This document shows, piece after piece, positions 46,721 to 57,899 of a DNA stretch of 64,000 nt (positions within the stretch are counted from its first letter, which is position 1; every line of letters starts with the position of its first letter). The stretch covers positions 928,501 to 992,500 of the forward strand of contig NW_022145558.1 in assembly GCF_000002235.5 (NCBI RefSeq), written 5' to 3'. The notes under the pieces are model-generated. The model was not told the origin of the DNA. It searched no databases and saw only the letters and a list, made by a program, of their open reading frames with translations. The stretch is from Strongylocentrotus purpuratus (lineage: Eukaryota > Echinodermata > Echinoidea > Camarodonta > Strongylocentrotidae). Both the position numbers and the translations under genes were made by a program.

Positions 46721-47730
46721 CCCCCTCCACTAACCCCGGGAGCCACCACTCTTGCCCTGCTCCCAACGCTCCCGCTCCACATGGCTTGGATTTGCATAAG
46801 TGAGACAAATGGTGTCAAAATCACCATCTTTATTCTGCTCCTGATCGGGATATGGCGATGCTCGCCGTCTCGCATTACGCTGTTTGTTTCACTTCTACCC
46901 CATTTGTATTTTTTTCTCGACCAAACTCTTCTTTCTCATCTGTACAAAGTTTTTTCTCGTCTGCAAAAGATACGGGTACGGGTGTTCTGAGAAGGAATCC
47001 CCTGGCGTGATCCTGGTGCATCATTTCAAGCCTAACAAGCTTGAAGTGTCTAAGCAGAGAATCGATTGACTTTAATCCAAGTATTTGAGAGTTTTTAACG
47101 AGAAAACCCTCATCTTGTCCCAATTCTGCGTTATCCCCACTCTTGCCAGATTCGGATGAAAAGCCATTGCTACACAACAGCATTTCCCCATGAATATATT
47201 AAATTATATACATGTATACAGGTACACCCTCTGAAAGTTTGTAATTGGAGGAAACAGTATAGAAAGTTGTTTTTATGGTAATGTCGTAGAATGGTTATTA
47301 ATAGAAATTTCAGTTTCTTTTTAAAGGCATGCAAGGGTATTTGAGCATTGTTTTGTGAACTGTGTCTGTGAGGGTAAGACCACAGATGGTGAGGGGGGGG
47401 GGGGGGTGTGAGGTCATTTGAGGTTAATTCCCCCTGATCCATTGTTTAGAAATCGTGAGTAAACAAGAATGAACTTTCATTGACTGCTACTACTGCCTGG
47501 TATAGGAAAGTTTTCCCTTTTTTGCCTAGTTTTTTCACTTTTTTTTAAATACTGTAAGTGGGGGGGGGGGGGGGGGGGGGGGGGGGAGGCGACAGGATTC
47601 ATTTTAAAGGCAGGGTATCTTGACATTGTTCTCACTGCTGTAATGTTTTTTCAATTGCGCCAACTTTCGGTGAAGACAGCCCTTGTCCCCCCCTTTTTCT
47701 TCTGCAAGTTTCATGAACTTCATGCCGAGA
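46721..47730. other. Intronic DNA with poly-G tracts
   Basis: GC-richer at 46721-46870. Poly-G at 47392-47406 and 47561-47586. TTAATTCCCCCTGATCC...AGTAAACAAG (about 47425-47470) is echoed after the 61-bp array (about 48328-48385), so the array lies between diverged copies of one sequence. No exon. Confidence 0.45.
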
Positions 47731-48316
47731 TTTTGTGTGTGAATGCAGCTAGTTGATAAGACGGGGCATGGCCCCTGCTGATATTTTGTGTGTGAATGCA
47801 GCCAGTTGATACAGATATAAGACATGGCATGAGCCCTGCAGAGATTTTGTGTGTGAATGCAGCCAGTTGATACAGATATAAGACATGGCATGAGCCCTGC
47901 AGAGATTTTGTGTGTGAATGCAGCCAGTTGATACAGATATAAGACATGGCATGAGCCCTGCAGAGATTTTGTGTGTGAATGCAGCTAGTTGATACAGATA
48001 TAAGACAGGGCATGACCCCTGCTGATATTTTGTGTGTGAATGCAGCCATTTGATACAGATATAAGACGGGGCATGACCCCTGCTGATATTTTGTGTGTGA
48101 ATGCAGCTAGTTGATACAGATATAAGACATGGCATGAGCCCTGCAGAGATTTTGTGTGTGAATGCAGCCAGTTGATACAGATATAAGACATGGCATGAGC
48201 CCTGCAGAGATTTTGTGTGTGAATGCAACCAGTTGATACAGACATAAAACGGGGCATGACCCCTGCTGATATTTTGTGTGTGAATGCAGCTAGTTGATAC
48301 AGATATAAGACAGGGG
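47731..48316. repeat. 61-bp minisatellite, 10 units of two types
   Basis: Units start TTTTGTGTGTGAATGCAG at 47731, 47784, 47845, 47906, 47967, 48028, 48089, 48150, 48211 and 48272. All have a 61-base period except the 53-base first unit. Units end either CCCTGCTGATA (B) or CCCTGCAGAGA (A), in the order B A A A B B A A B, with the last unit cut short. No minus-strand frame contains a stop, giving long but meaningless open frames. Confidence 0.97.
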
Positions 48317-48539
48317 GCCATGTCGGGTCAATTCCCTCGATACCTTGCATGAAGACGAGAAGTAAACAGGCTGAAGCTTCCATTGACCCACATGTTCACA
48401 TTAACCTGCTAAAACTATTCCGATAGGAATGCATGTATCTGGGGCATGGTGTTCGATAGATTACAGGTGGAAGTTAGATGTGGACACACTGTCGTCAAAT
48501 CATCATTGTCTTTGTCATTGTAATTTATCACTGGCATCA

Positions 48540-48600
48540 TCATCTTCATCATCATTATCATCATCGTTATCATTACCATTATCATCATCGTTATGAATTA
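48540..48600. repeat. (ATC)n microsatellite
   Basis: ATCATCATTATCATC with T/G interruptions. Confidence 0.9.
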
Positions 48601-48611
48601 ATATGAATTAT

Positions 48612-48840
48612 AAAGGTGTTGTGGTCTAGTGGATAAGTCACCCGACTGCAGATCACAAGGTACAGGGTTCAAGTCCCGCCATGGCACTAATGTTCATTGT
48701 CAAGACGTTAATCTTCATTTGCCACTCTCCACCCTATATGCTTGAACGCTTGTTACTTTGGCAGTTCTACACCATGTCTACACCGTGTCTACACTGTACA
48801 GTATGTCTACACCGTATGTCTACACCTGATAAGTGGTTGT
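48612..48840 (+). mobile_element. tRNA-derived SINE of a second family
   Basis: A box-like TGGTCTAGTGG (48622-48632) and B box GGTTCAAGTCC (48666-48676) with a tRNA-like spacing, then a non-tRNA body (CATTGTCAAGACGTTAATC). Different tRNA ancestor from the SINEs at 18298 and 31191. The 3' limit is uncertain. No intact acceptor stem, so not a tRNA gene. Confidence 0.6.
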
Positions 48841-49039
48841 CATCATTTTTATCACAAAACCATTCTGTTTGCCAAATCACATGTAATTCATTCTCAAATC
48901 TCAACTGAAATCAAATGATATGGAGATCGATTGTAAAAAGTTAAGTTGTAAATTTAAAGTTTTCTTTAAATTTCAATCCAAATGATGGTATTGCACATTT
49001 TCTCCACAAGTTACCAACTTCATTAGCATCACATAGTCA

Positions 49040-49332
49040 GCTACAGGCATGCATTTCTCTCTCTATCCTCTTCTCTCCATCTCTCTATCCTACTCTCTCT
49101 ATTTCTCTCTCTACCCCCTATCTCTCCCTGTGTATTTCACAATTCCTGGTACTATTGAAAAACACAGGAGCAATTATAATCCATACTGTACGGGTTTAGC
49201 TTCTTCAGACTAAGACCTGACCTTACCTCCGAGAGTTCTCTCCCAATCTCTCCCTTCTATATCTCTCTATCCCCTTCTATCTCTCTCTCTCTTTCTCTTT
49301 CTCTATCTCCTACTCTATCTCTCCATTCCCTT

Positions 49333-49394
<62 letters not shown>

Positions 49395-49545
49395 ACCCCC
49401 TCTCCCTGTGTATTTCCCAATTCCTTATACTACATGTATTTGAAAACACAGGCGCGATTCTAATCCATACGGGTTTAGCTTCTTCAGACTAAGACCTGAC
49501 CTTACCTCCGAGAGCTGGAGAGCTCTCCTCTCAATCTCCATGTCT
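49040..49545. repeat. CT-rich microsatellite with a duplicated unique segment
   Basis: CTCTCT tracts surround two copies of a segment with CCCTGTGTATTTC, AAAACACAGG and GGGTTTAGCTTCTTCAGACT (about 49120-49240 and 49405-49525). A whole block of about 290 bases has been tandemly duplicated. Confidence 0.9.
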
Positions 49546-49579
49546 ATTTCCCCATTTGTCTCAATCCATTATTGATACG

Positions 49580-49900
49580 GCCTACTTCTCTCGCTCCTCT
49601 GGGGGTGGGGGGAGGGACGCAGCCAGAAAACCGAGGGTATCGCCGAACGCACAACCCAGAAACGAGATAGCTCGGGCACCACTCAAGAATGCCCAGTATC
49701 TCCCCGATCCTGCTTCTTTTCTCCAGATTTCAGAAGCAACCGCTCCGTTCCAAATTCTTGCAATACCTCGACTGCTAGCATACACATTTTTGCAGGTCTC
49801 TGGAATTTAACAATGGGCCAGATTTCCCACGATGGGGCCTCTTGTTTATTTCGTCTTCTCTTTTTATTTGGGCTGCCGCACGACGGAGGCATTTGTGGAC
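49580..49900. promoter_or_regulatory. Candidate intronic regulatory block
   Basis: Unique CpG-containing sequence just after the CT array and about 1.8 kb before the next exon. No specific known site is convincing. Confidence 0.2.
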
Positions 49901-50400
49901 AGAGACAATAGATATATGAGAAAGAGAACGGGGAGAGATGAAATTAAATCTCGTGTTGAGAGATGCTGGTTTTAGAAGTTTCTGAAGAGGCGCAAAAGAA
50001 CTTTTTGTTCTCTTGGCATTTTGTTTTAGAGTCTTGTTTGAATTACAATCTTTGCATATTTATTCTAGTCTCGTCATCAAGTCTGCTTTATAAAGCTGAG
50101 AAGTCGTGGGTAGTCAAAATATGTTTTCCTACTTTTTTGCAGTCAGGTTCATTATTGTCAGAGTACACATTGTACTTTAGAAAGATGGATGAGTTCATGA
50201 GTTCACCCAAACGAATGTTAACATTGAATTTATTTGATATCGATTTCATATGCATGCAAGCTACATGTACATGTACCCTCATACATACAGATGAACATGT
50301 ATGGGGGTAGCCTGGGGGCAGAACATGTACATTTATGCAGTTTCTCCCAGATAAATTTAGCCTGCTTCCAACCAGACTTGGAAAATAAAACAGACAGGGG

Positions 50401-50709
50401 AATAGGCCATTTTCGTAATGTAACCAAATTTAATGCATAGGTCTTTGTGAAGTGCCTCAATACAAATTATTTCATTCACCTGATAGGAATAATAGTATTT
50501 CAATAGTCAGAATGCAACTGCATATATCAAGTGTTGCTAGGTAGGTCAAGCCATAATGTTTGTCCAACCTGGCAACAACTAATGTATGCAGTTAGGATTC
50601 TGTCTATTAAAATACTATTATTCTTATCAGGTGAATGAAATAGTTTGTATTGAGGCACTTCACAAAGACCTATGCATTAAATTTGGTTACATTACGAAAA
50701 TGGCCTATT
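50401..50709. mobile_element. 309-bp foldback element with arms of about 100 bp
   Basis: The left arm, AATAGGCCATTTTCGTAATG through CCAAATTTAATGCATAGGTC and CACCTGATAGGAATAATAG, is repeated inverted on the right, ending CATTACGAAAATGGCCTATT. Half of a related copy sits at 27750-27902. Confidence 0.92.
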
Positions 50710-50765
50710 GAATTTATTTTTTATTTGACCCTGTCCTGAGGTGATAGTATTACCAGATTTTAAAA

Positions 50766-50834
50766 TATTTTGAGCAAAGAAAGAAGAGAGGGGAAAGAGA
50801 GAGAAAGAAGAGAGAGAGAGAGAGAGAGAAAGAA

Positions 50835-50882
<48 letters not shown>

Positions 50883-51095
50883 AGAAGAAAGAAAGAGAAA
50901 GAGAAAGAGAAAGAAAAAAAGAGAGAAAGATAAAAAAGAGAAAGAGAAAGAGAAATATAGAGAGAGAGAGAGAGAGAAAGAGAAAGAGAAAGAAAGAGGG
51001 AGAAAGAGAAAAAAGGAGAAAGAGAAAGAGAAAGAGAAATAGAAAGATAGAGAGAGAGAGAGTGAGAGAAAGAGAAAGAATGAGAGAGAGACAAA
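50766..51095. repeat. (GA)n / GAAA-rich array
   Basis: About 330 bases of pure purine on +. The open frames in it are artefacts. Confidence 0.97.
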
Positions 51096-51695
51096 AAGTA
51101 ATCCCATGGCAGAACTAATCCAATAGTTATACTTCAAAGGGGGTATAGATATTATAAATACCAATCTGTGTTATATCTTTTGTATTACTGCAGTTGCTGA
51201 GGTTTACGTTGTTCTTCTTCAGAAGAAAGAAAGAGAGTTCTGCAAATTTTTCTCCATGACATTCAATAACATGAAACTTTTAGAAATCCTTTTTACCTGG
51301 ATTATTTTTGGCCCCCACGTGTGGTACAACAATTCACCTGAATCTCAGTATGCGAGACAAAATACAATGTAGACATACATGTACAGACATACACCTGCAA
51401 AGTGAAAGATAAAAAACCTCCAAATAAAACAAAATACCTCTCGGTTTCCCCTTTTTTTACCTTCTTTGAGATGACGGATTGACAGATTGAGGTTGCTATA
51501 GTAACATGTAGATGAAGTAACACTGAACCTAGATTTGTAATATGAACAAATGTTCTTTTGCATTCAAAATTTTCATCTGACTTATAAAACAAAACGTTTT
51601 TCTTCTCTCTCTCTCTCCCAGGTTTGTTTTGTGAGATCACAATTTTTTGCATATATATTTGTAATTCTAATGTTTCTTCACATTTTTCTTTCTAG

Positions 51696-51760
51696 GTCGT
51701 AATGAACTCATCGCAAGGTACATCAAACTCAGAACGGGGAAGACGAGAACAAGAAAACAG
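51696..51760 (+). CDS. TEAD: TEAD exon encoding TEA-domain helix 2 region
   Basis: 65 bases between acceptor TTTCTTTCTAG and donor CAG|GTAAGC. The first two bases complete the Gly codon left open by the previous exon; 21 full codons follow. Residues 78-99: [14 protein letters not shown] (helix 2) then GKTRTRKQ, a basic segment leading to the recognition helix. This is essentially invariant in animal TEAD proteins. It ends on a codon boundary (phase 0), which is what both downstream 63-base exons need. The exon is too short to stand out as an open frame; identification rests on the exact family sequence, splice signals and phase agreement with 27310-27541. Confidence 0.97.
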
Positions 51761-52329
51761 GTAAGCACCCCTCCCTGCACAATGGAATGGTCCACAGAAT
51801 GTCATGTGGCTGCACAGCACGTGTTACCGGTTTGTCTCTGTCAAGTATCATTAATACATCACTCAAGTCCACAACAACACAACATGCTGCATTAAACAAA
51901 CAAACAAACATACAACTCCAACAACAATTCATCAAATGATTTCTCACGTTTGTGATAGTTTGCAAAGGGAATGTTGACGTCAGAATTCAGACAATTTGCG
52001 ATGAAACATTGAGAGAAGCATGAGGGCCTTTCACAAAAAGAATGTCTAAAGTAATTGTTAAGAGAGCAACTAAGATTTTATGAAACATATCTTCAACCTG
52101 TTGAAGAGGACGATGTTTATATAAGAAATATTTTTCAGTCAATCACCTCTTGAGACATGAGTGATATTCTCTTTAGGCAATCTCAAATGAAATAAAAATA
52201 AAATAAATGATGGTATAAACAATGAAAAAGAAGATGTAAAGAATGCTTTCGACACAATGCTTAATCCTTAATCATGGTTTAAAGCACCAATTTATTGTGG
52301 AAACGGCCAAAATGGGTATTCAAATGAAG

Positions 52330-52530
52330 ACATAAAAACTTAAACAGTAAAAATACATTTCAATTCAGATTACATGCACAGTATTATAAGGAGTCCTTCA
52401 ACAAATTCCCAACTAGGTTATCTTTGAAAATGAAGACTTAAAGACTTAAAAATCGGTGAATATACAGTTCGATTTCAGATTATATGCATAGTAATATAAG
52501 AAGTCCTAGAATAAATTTCCAACGTTATGT
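52330..52530. repeat. Diverged tandem duplication of about 117 bp
   Basis: ATGAAGACATAAAAACTTAAA...TTCAGATTACATGCACAGTA...GGAGTCCT recurs as ATGAAGACTTAAAGACTTAAA...TTCAGATTATATGCATAGTA...GAAGTCCT. Confidence 0.8.
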
Positions 52531-52609
52531 ACATGTACAGGTGTACATGAAGATTAATTTTGCCAATCATTTCACATGCCATATCTAAGGGGTTGGGCAG
52601 CATAAACGC

Positions 52610-53050
52610 CATACACGAAACTTGAGAAATAACAGTTACTTATCACCATGGCGACGACGTTTGTGGGAACCCGGCCACGTTTGGACAAAAACGACATAAC
52701 CAAGCGTGGCAAAGCCAATTGATGAAACTCAGTCAGATGTTGAAAGGGATGAGTGTTTACTCTAGGAAGTTATTACAGACGGAAGGCTTCCCTCCGTCCG
52801 TGATTGCTCCCAACCAACTTGGCCGATTGATCTGAATCGTATGTTTTTTCCTTCTTTTCACTACCACGGAGACAAAGGCTGTGTGGCAGCCAGGAGTACG
52901 GGGCTTGAAATCAGTTTGCAGGCACAAACTCTTTTCAGTCGTAAACTATTTTAAGTTGGAACGCGTTACGGAGAGTCTGAGCTTAGGATACTATGCATGG
53001 ACTGCAGTCCAAAGGCCCTGTATTGTGGGTGTGAGCTGCGCCTGGCATAG
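52610..53050. promoter_or_regulatory. Candidate intronic regulatory block
   Basis: Unique, CpG-containing; includes an X-box-like ATCACCATGGCGAC (52645-52658). About 0.9 kb downstream of exon 51696-51760. Confidence 0.3.
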
Positions 53051-53164
53051 CAACTAGTGACTGATAACATTAGGCTTAGCTCAAGACTTTTCAGGAGAAA
53101 CACAAAAGTGTCAAATTAAAGTCTGAACCTGCAGACTAACAGCGAGGAAGGTGGCCTGAATTAG

Positions 53165-53169
53165 ACTGA

Positions 53170-53221
<52 letters not shown>

Positions 53222-53350
53222 GGAGGGAGAGAGGGAGAGAGAAGAGGGAGAGAGAGAGAGATATAGAGAAAGATATATATATAGAGAGAAAGAGAGAGAG
53301 AGAGACAGACAGACACAGAGATGAGGGAGAGAGAGAGAGAGAGAGAGATA
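53165..53350. repeat. (GA)n microsatellite
   Basis: GAGAGA with GGAG and ATATAT interruptions. Confidence 0.97.
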
Positions 53351-53359
53351 TACGTTTAC

Positions 53360-54235
53360 TCAAAATAACATAAAGTGAGGATGCCAGTGAAACAATTGGC
53401 CTATTTTCGTGCCCTCTCTGTTTCTCTACCATTGTGGGTGGGTGAACCCGGGGAGTACAATTGAGTTTCAAGGGCATTCTTTGATGAAAAACTTTGCTGT
53501 ATCATTAAACAGCTCCAGGGCACCATGCGAATGTGAACAACATGTGAATCTTTCAAATGACAGAAAAATGAATCCTTTTTCTGTAAGGAATAAAGAAAAC
53601 TAGATGGGTTAAACTTTCCAACTCTTTACACAACATATGTGAAAATGAAAAACAAAAAATCATCAATTGATAAAGAACTTCACTTAATAGAGGGATGACA
53701 TTTAAACAATTGAGTTTTGAGGGAAATAAAGCTTGTTATTCATGTATAGAAACCTCTTTTTTTTGACAGATTTCTGTTTTTTAATTAAGAAAATAATGAA
53801 TAGTTTAAACTCAAATTAAACAATTGAAAATAAAAGATGAAGGCCACTTAGAACTACATGAATGGCCCATGTATGTTCTGGTTATGAAACAATTGTCTAA
53901 TTGAGAGCTTCGATAAAATGTATTACTTTTGAAACAATTCAAGATAAAATGTGGCTTTAGTCCATCATAGAACAAGTAAAATTATCCCATTGTGTCAAGA
54001 ATACTCAAAACTACAAAAAGACAATTACTTTGAAGTTGCTAATAATTCTTTAGATATTGTGAAGCTATCAGTCCAATTGAAAGTTGTCTTTGTCATTTAT
54101 TGTCATTCATTGACATTGCTTTTCAAAATATTCTTCTGAAGTGAGAATTGTCATCACGTTGGAGAGTTTTGATAAACTTGCTTTCGTTTCAATACAGTCT
54201 TTGAGCGGTAATCATCAGACAGTGTCTATTAGTTG
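53360..54235. other. Intronic AT-rich DNA
   Basis: No exon or element recognised. Confidence 0.45.
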
Positions 54236-54430
54236 GTTTATCGCTGTTTGGTCTACAGTGGGTTTGTCTACTTCCCAATCGGTCTATTCCCATTTGGTCT
54301 ATTCCCAGCCCGTCTACTATACACATGGTCTAATAATCTTTTCGTCTACTTACCATTTTGTATAATTATTAATTACCATTTAGGCTAATATTCATTTGGT
54401 CTAATTCCCAGTTTGTCTAATTAATGCCCA
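54236..54430. repeat. CATTTGGTCTA degenerate tandem array, copy 2
   Basis: Same order of variants as 36390-36653: GGTCTATTCCCA, CAGCCCGTCTACTATACACA, TGGTCTAATAATC, CGTCTACTTA, CATTTAGGCTAATA, CATTTGGTCTAATTCCCA. Near 54515 GACCAAATGG appears inverted, possibly the other end of the element. Confidence 0.85.
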
Positions 54431-54963
54431 TTTTTTCTTCTATCCTTGATTCAATAATCATTGAATCATGAATGATAATAATCATCAAATGACTATTAGA
54501 ACTGGTTTTAGACCAAATGGTTATCCACCTGTTAGTAAACCCTTCAAATATTCCAAAATGAGGTGAATTTTTTTTGTCTTTAGAAATCAAAAAGAGGAGA
54601 AAAAGATGAAAGCATCAATAGTTGTAAGGTTCACACAGACAGTCCTTTAACTTGAAGATAAGGTTGTGGTCATGAACTTAGAAGTTATCTTGTATTTAAT
54701 TAATATCAACCAATGCAAATGCACTTGCACTCATGGTTACAAATATTCAAATTTATTTGAAGGTACCAAATATGACAGATCTTGAGTAAACACGATAACC
54801 ACGAGCAGTGGGGGGTCCTCACGCAAAGTAATGTGCTATGCGAATGCAAATAAAGTAAATCCTGAGGTTAAACCATCTTTTAGTTAAAATGAATGCTTCC
54901 CCAAGCTTGTATTTGACTTTGAATACTTGTTTCAGACTCCTGTGAACCTTTGTCATGGTTTAA

Positions 54964-55525
54964 AGGGATAGTTGAGTTCTTGTATCAGATCGCAAATGTC
55001 TTCAAAGCGCATGGTTATTGCACTTATTCTTATTTATGACATTTCTAGTACCCTTTTAGGACCTAAAATTGCAATGAAGGTAATTTTAGACCCCAAAATG
55101 TGTGAAATTTAGCCAATAGGATCACACCAATTCAGCTCTACTTTCAAAAAAAAATATGGTGACCGTTAATTAATTAATTAATTGATAATAACAATACATG
55201 GGCCGGCTGGTTGTGCGTATTATAACTAACATAAAAAAGCCAACAAAAAGCCTACATCTGCATTGGCTGGAATAAAACGTAAAAGGCGCTACTTCATTTT
55301 TTCAACGGCTTTTTCAAATTATGTAATACTTGTGGTGGTACACAAATATTAGAAATGGAATATATTTATGGATATTTCAGCCGTCTCTGAACCAATTCAG
55401 ATCAAACAAAAATGATTTTGTCATTTGAATTGTATGGACTTTCAAAATTTGACACTCAGTTTTTCATTTTCTCACAAAAAAAATATTTTCTGTAGCGCCC
55501 TCTGCAACAAAACTCAACTATCCCT
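54964..55525 (+). mobile_element. TTAA-flanked MITE, family 5
   Basis: TTAA (54960-54963), AGGGATAGTTGAGTT, then AACTCAACTATCCCT, TTAA (55526-55529). 562 bases, non-coding. Confidence 0.92.
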
Positions 55526-55974
55526 TTAAATAGTGGATCGTTGTTTATAATTTTGACGCTTCGCAAAGTTTAATTTTAAACTACCATGGTGCCATTTGAA
55601 CATAGCTAATAGCTTTTGCTAGCAGTTATCCATAATGAATTCATTGTCATCCATAAACTTGATGAGAGCTTGATGAATTTTCCATCAGACTGTTTACATT
55701 ATGTCTAGATGCTTGCTCTGCATAAAATCACTGACAGTTTAAAGCGATTGTTATAGAGCGGAGAGAATGCTAATTATATACGCCGTGGAACAATGGTCTA
55801 TATTTGCCCTGGTCCCATTCAGCATTGTCTCACTTCCCTTTTCTGTTAATAATCCTGTTCTCTTTCTTTCATTCTATTATTTGTCTATCACGTTCATATT
55901 ATGATTATGTCCCTCTCCTTATCTCTTTCTCAAACTCTCTATTACATGTATATCCCCTCTTTCTCTCTTTGGCC

Positions 55975-56520
55975 CTTCCACTCTCCTCCTATCTCCCTTT
56001 CTCTTTCTTTCTCTCTCCTTATGTCTCCTCCCTTCTATTCCCCTCCCTTATTTTCCCCTCCCTTATTTTCCCCTCCCTTATTTCCCCTCCCTTATTTCCC
56101 CTCCCTTTTCCCCTCCCTTTTTCCCCTCCCTTTTTTCCCCTCCCTTTTTCCCCCTCCCTTTTTTCCCTCCCTTTTTCCCCTCCCTTTTTTCCCCTCCCTT
56201 TTTCCCCTCCCTTTTTCCCCTCCCTTTTTCCCCTCTCTTTTCCCCCTCTCTTTTTCCCCTCTCTTTTTCCCCTCCCTTTTTTCTCCTCCCTTTTTTCTCC
56301 TCCCTTTCTTCCCCTCCCTTTTTTCCCCTCCCTTTTTCCCCTCCCTTTTTCCCCCTCCCTTTTTCCCCTCTCTTTTTCCCCCTTCCCTTTTTCCCCCTCC
56401 CTTTTCCCCTCTCTTTTTCCCCTTCCCTTTTCCCCTTCCTTTTTTCCTCCTTCCCTTTTCCTCCTTCCCTTTTTCCCCCTTCCCTTTTTCCCTTTCCTGT
56501 TTCCCCTTCCCCTCACTTCT
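55975..56520. repeat. Polypyrimidine minisatellite (CCCTTTTTCCCCT)n
   Basis: About 550 bases with no purines except rare ones at the edges; unit about 13-14 bases, dozens of copies with length variation in the T and C runs. Predicted to favour triplex (H-DNA). Long Phe/Pro/Leu and Gly/Lys/Arg open frames are artefacts. Confidence 0.97.
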
Positions 56521-56949
56521 CTCCCATTACCCTATTTACCTTTTTCTTTTTAAAAGGTTTCTCAACATCTCTTGATATTTTGAACACCTTTTCCATTTCA
56601 TATTCCTTTTTTATTTTTACTGTCATCTGTATGGAGCCAGGGCGGTATCTCATACGCTTTAACACTGGCTTAAAAAGTCGTTAAATTACTTTCTCTCTTG
56701 ATTTTTCCCTCTTTTTAAATTTACACAAATCTCGCTCTTGATCTGTTCCTTTTTCCCCCCCTATTTTCACAATTTCTATCTCCATCTCCTTTCAAGCTCA
56801 GCCCAACATATTGTGGGCAATAGTCAGATTTTACTGCATAAATTTTAATCAAAGCTTAACATTTTCTATGGGATTACAAATACATGCAATTATCAGAAAA
56901 TGGCGGTTAGGGTTCTAATTTTGAATCCTTTACGGTACATTAATGATTC

Positions 56950-57260
56950 ATCAAAATGCCAGAAAACTGGCAGTTGTGGAAGACCATTCACATTTCCCCT
57001 CTTTTACACCGTTTTTCTTTTACCCCATATTTTTTAATTCAATATCTGTCTGGCGACCTAGATATTACAAACGGTCGAGATGATTTACCCTCGTTTCCAT
57101 GGCGATGTCATGTTCATGTGCAACTGGGGTTGCTCACAAGTGAATATCTGCCTTTCTGTATTGGCACGTTTTTTCGTCTCTCTTTCTCTGCTTTTCTGAT
57201 AGTGAGGGGGTCTGCCATTTTCACACTTATCCGTCACCGTGGTAACGTGAAGCTGAAATG
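56950..57260. promoter_or_regulatory. Candidate enhancer block with two X-box-like sites
   Basis: Unique CpG-containing DNA with GTTTCCATGGCGAT (57093-57106) and GTCACCGTGGTAAC (57233-57246). Both follow the RFX X-box plan of inverted GTTNCC halves. Confidence 0.35.
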
Positions 57261-57899
57261 ACCAGCATCTCAGGTCCATTATTTGCAAATTCCAGCCCTA
57301 AAAAGAGAGCAAAGATGCTACTAAAAAACACAAAATAACATTAATGAATAAAAATAAAATATATATGCCTTCTTGATGCATGGCATGATTATGTTCTATG
57401 AATTGTATTTAGAAAAGCTACTATTGAAGTCTGGTTTATGAAGATGGATAATAGAATTGACAGCTTTCAACTGATAAACGCCAATTGGCAAAATTACCTC
57501 TTCAAATATATACATATGATATCTGCTAACTAGATTTACAGGTTCAGGAACTTCCAATGAAACTGATATTGATTGTCTTAACTTTAAGTGCTCCAAATAA
57601 ATGATGCTAGATCCATTTACCATAGGCAGATAATGTGGAGCAGTAGCACATGGTTTCAGCGAATGTGATTTCCAGCAATTTTGAAGAAAAACAATTACAC
57701 AAAGTCAAGGAGAAATGAGAGAATTTTAATTTCATGAAATGCAAGGACCCCTGATACAGATGTTAGTAAGAAATAGATGGATATAAATGGGAGCTGTTCA
57801 TTAAAGCTTTTAGTTTTAATGGATACATGTACATGTCAGCCGCATGCATACATGTATCCATTAGCTTTCAAAAAGAAGGATTAGACTCGTAGAAATCAT

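Larger units (their letters stand above)
27542..51695 (+). other. TEAD intron 1 (coding), about 24.2 kb
   Basis: Bounded by donor GTGAGT and acceptor TTTCTTTCTAG. It holds the repeats and candidate regulatory blocks listed separately. I found no further coding exon inside it. Confidence 0.9.

Noticed and set aside
47731..48316. CRISPR-like array
   Set aside because: Units abut with no unique spacers, and the genome is eukaryotic.
47749..48383. Minus-strand open frames of 109-190 codons with repeated peptide
   Set aside because: Frames cycle through a 61-base minisatellite in all three phases; no single frame is preferred and no domain is present.
48622..48680. Second tRNA gene candidate
   Set aside because: B box present, but no acceptor stem and a non-tRNA continuation; treated as a SINE of another family.
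50750..51164. Frames of 90-134 codons on both strands
   Set aside because: Pure GA/GAAA array.
55804..56575. Two overlapping + strand open frames of 249 and 224 codons and a minus-strand one of 165
   Set aside because: They exist only because the sequence is a polypyrimidine repeat without stop codons; composition is Phe/Pro/Leu/Ser or Gly/Lys/Arg/Glu only.
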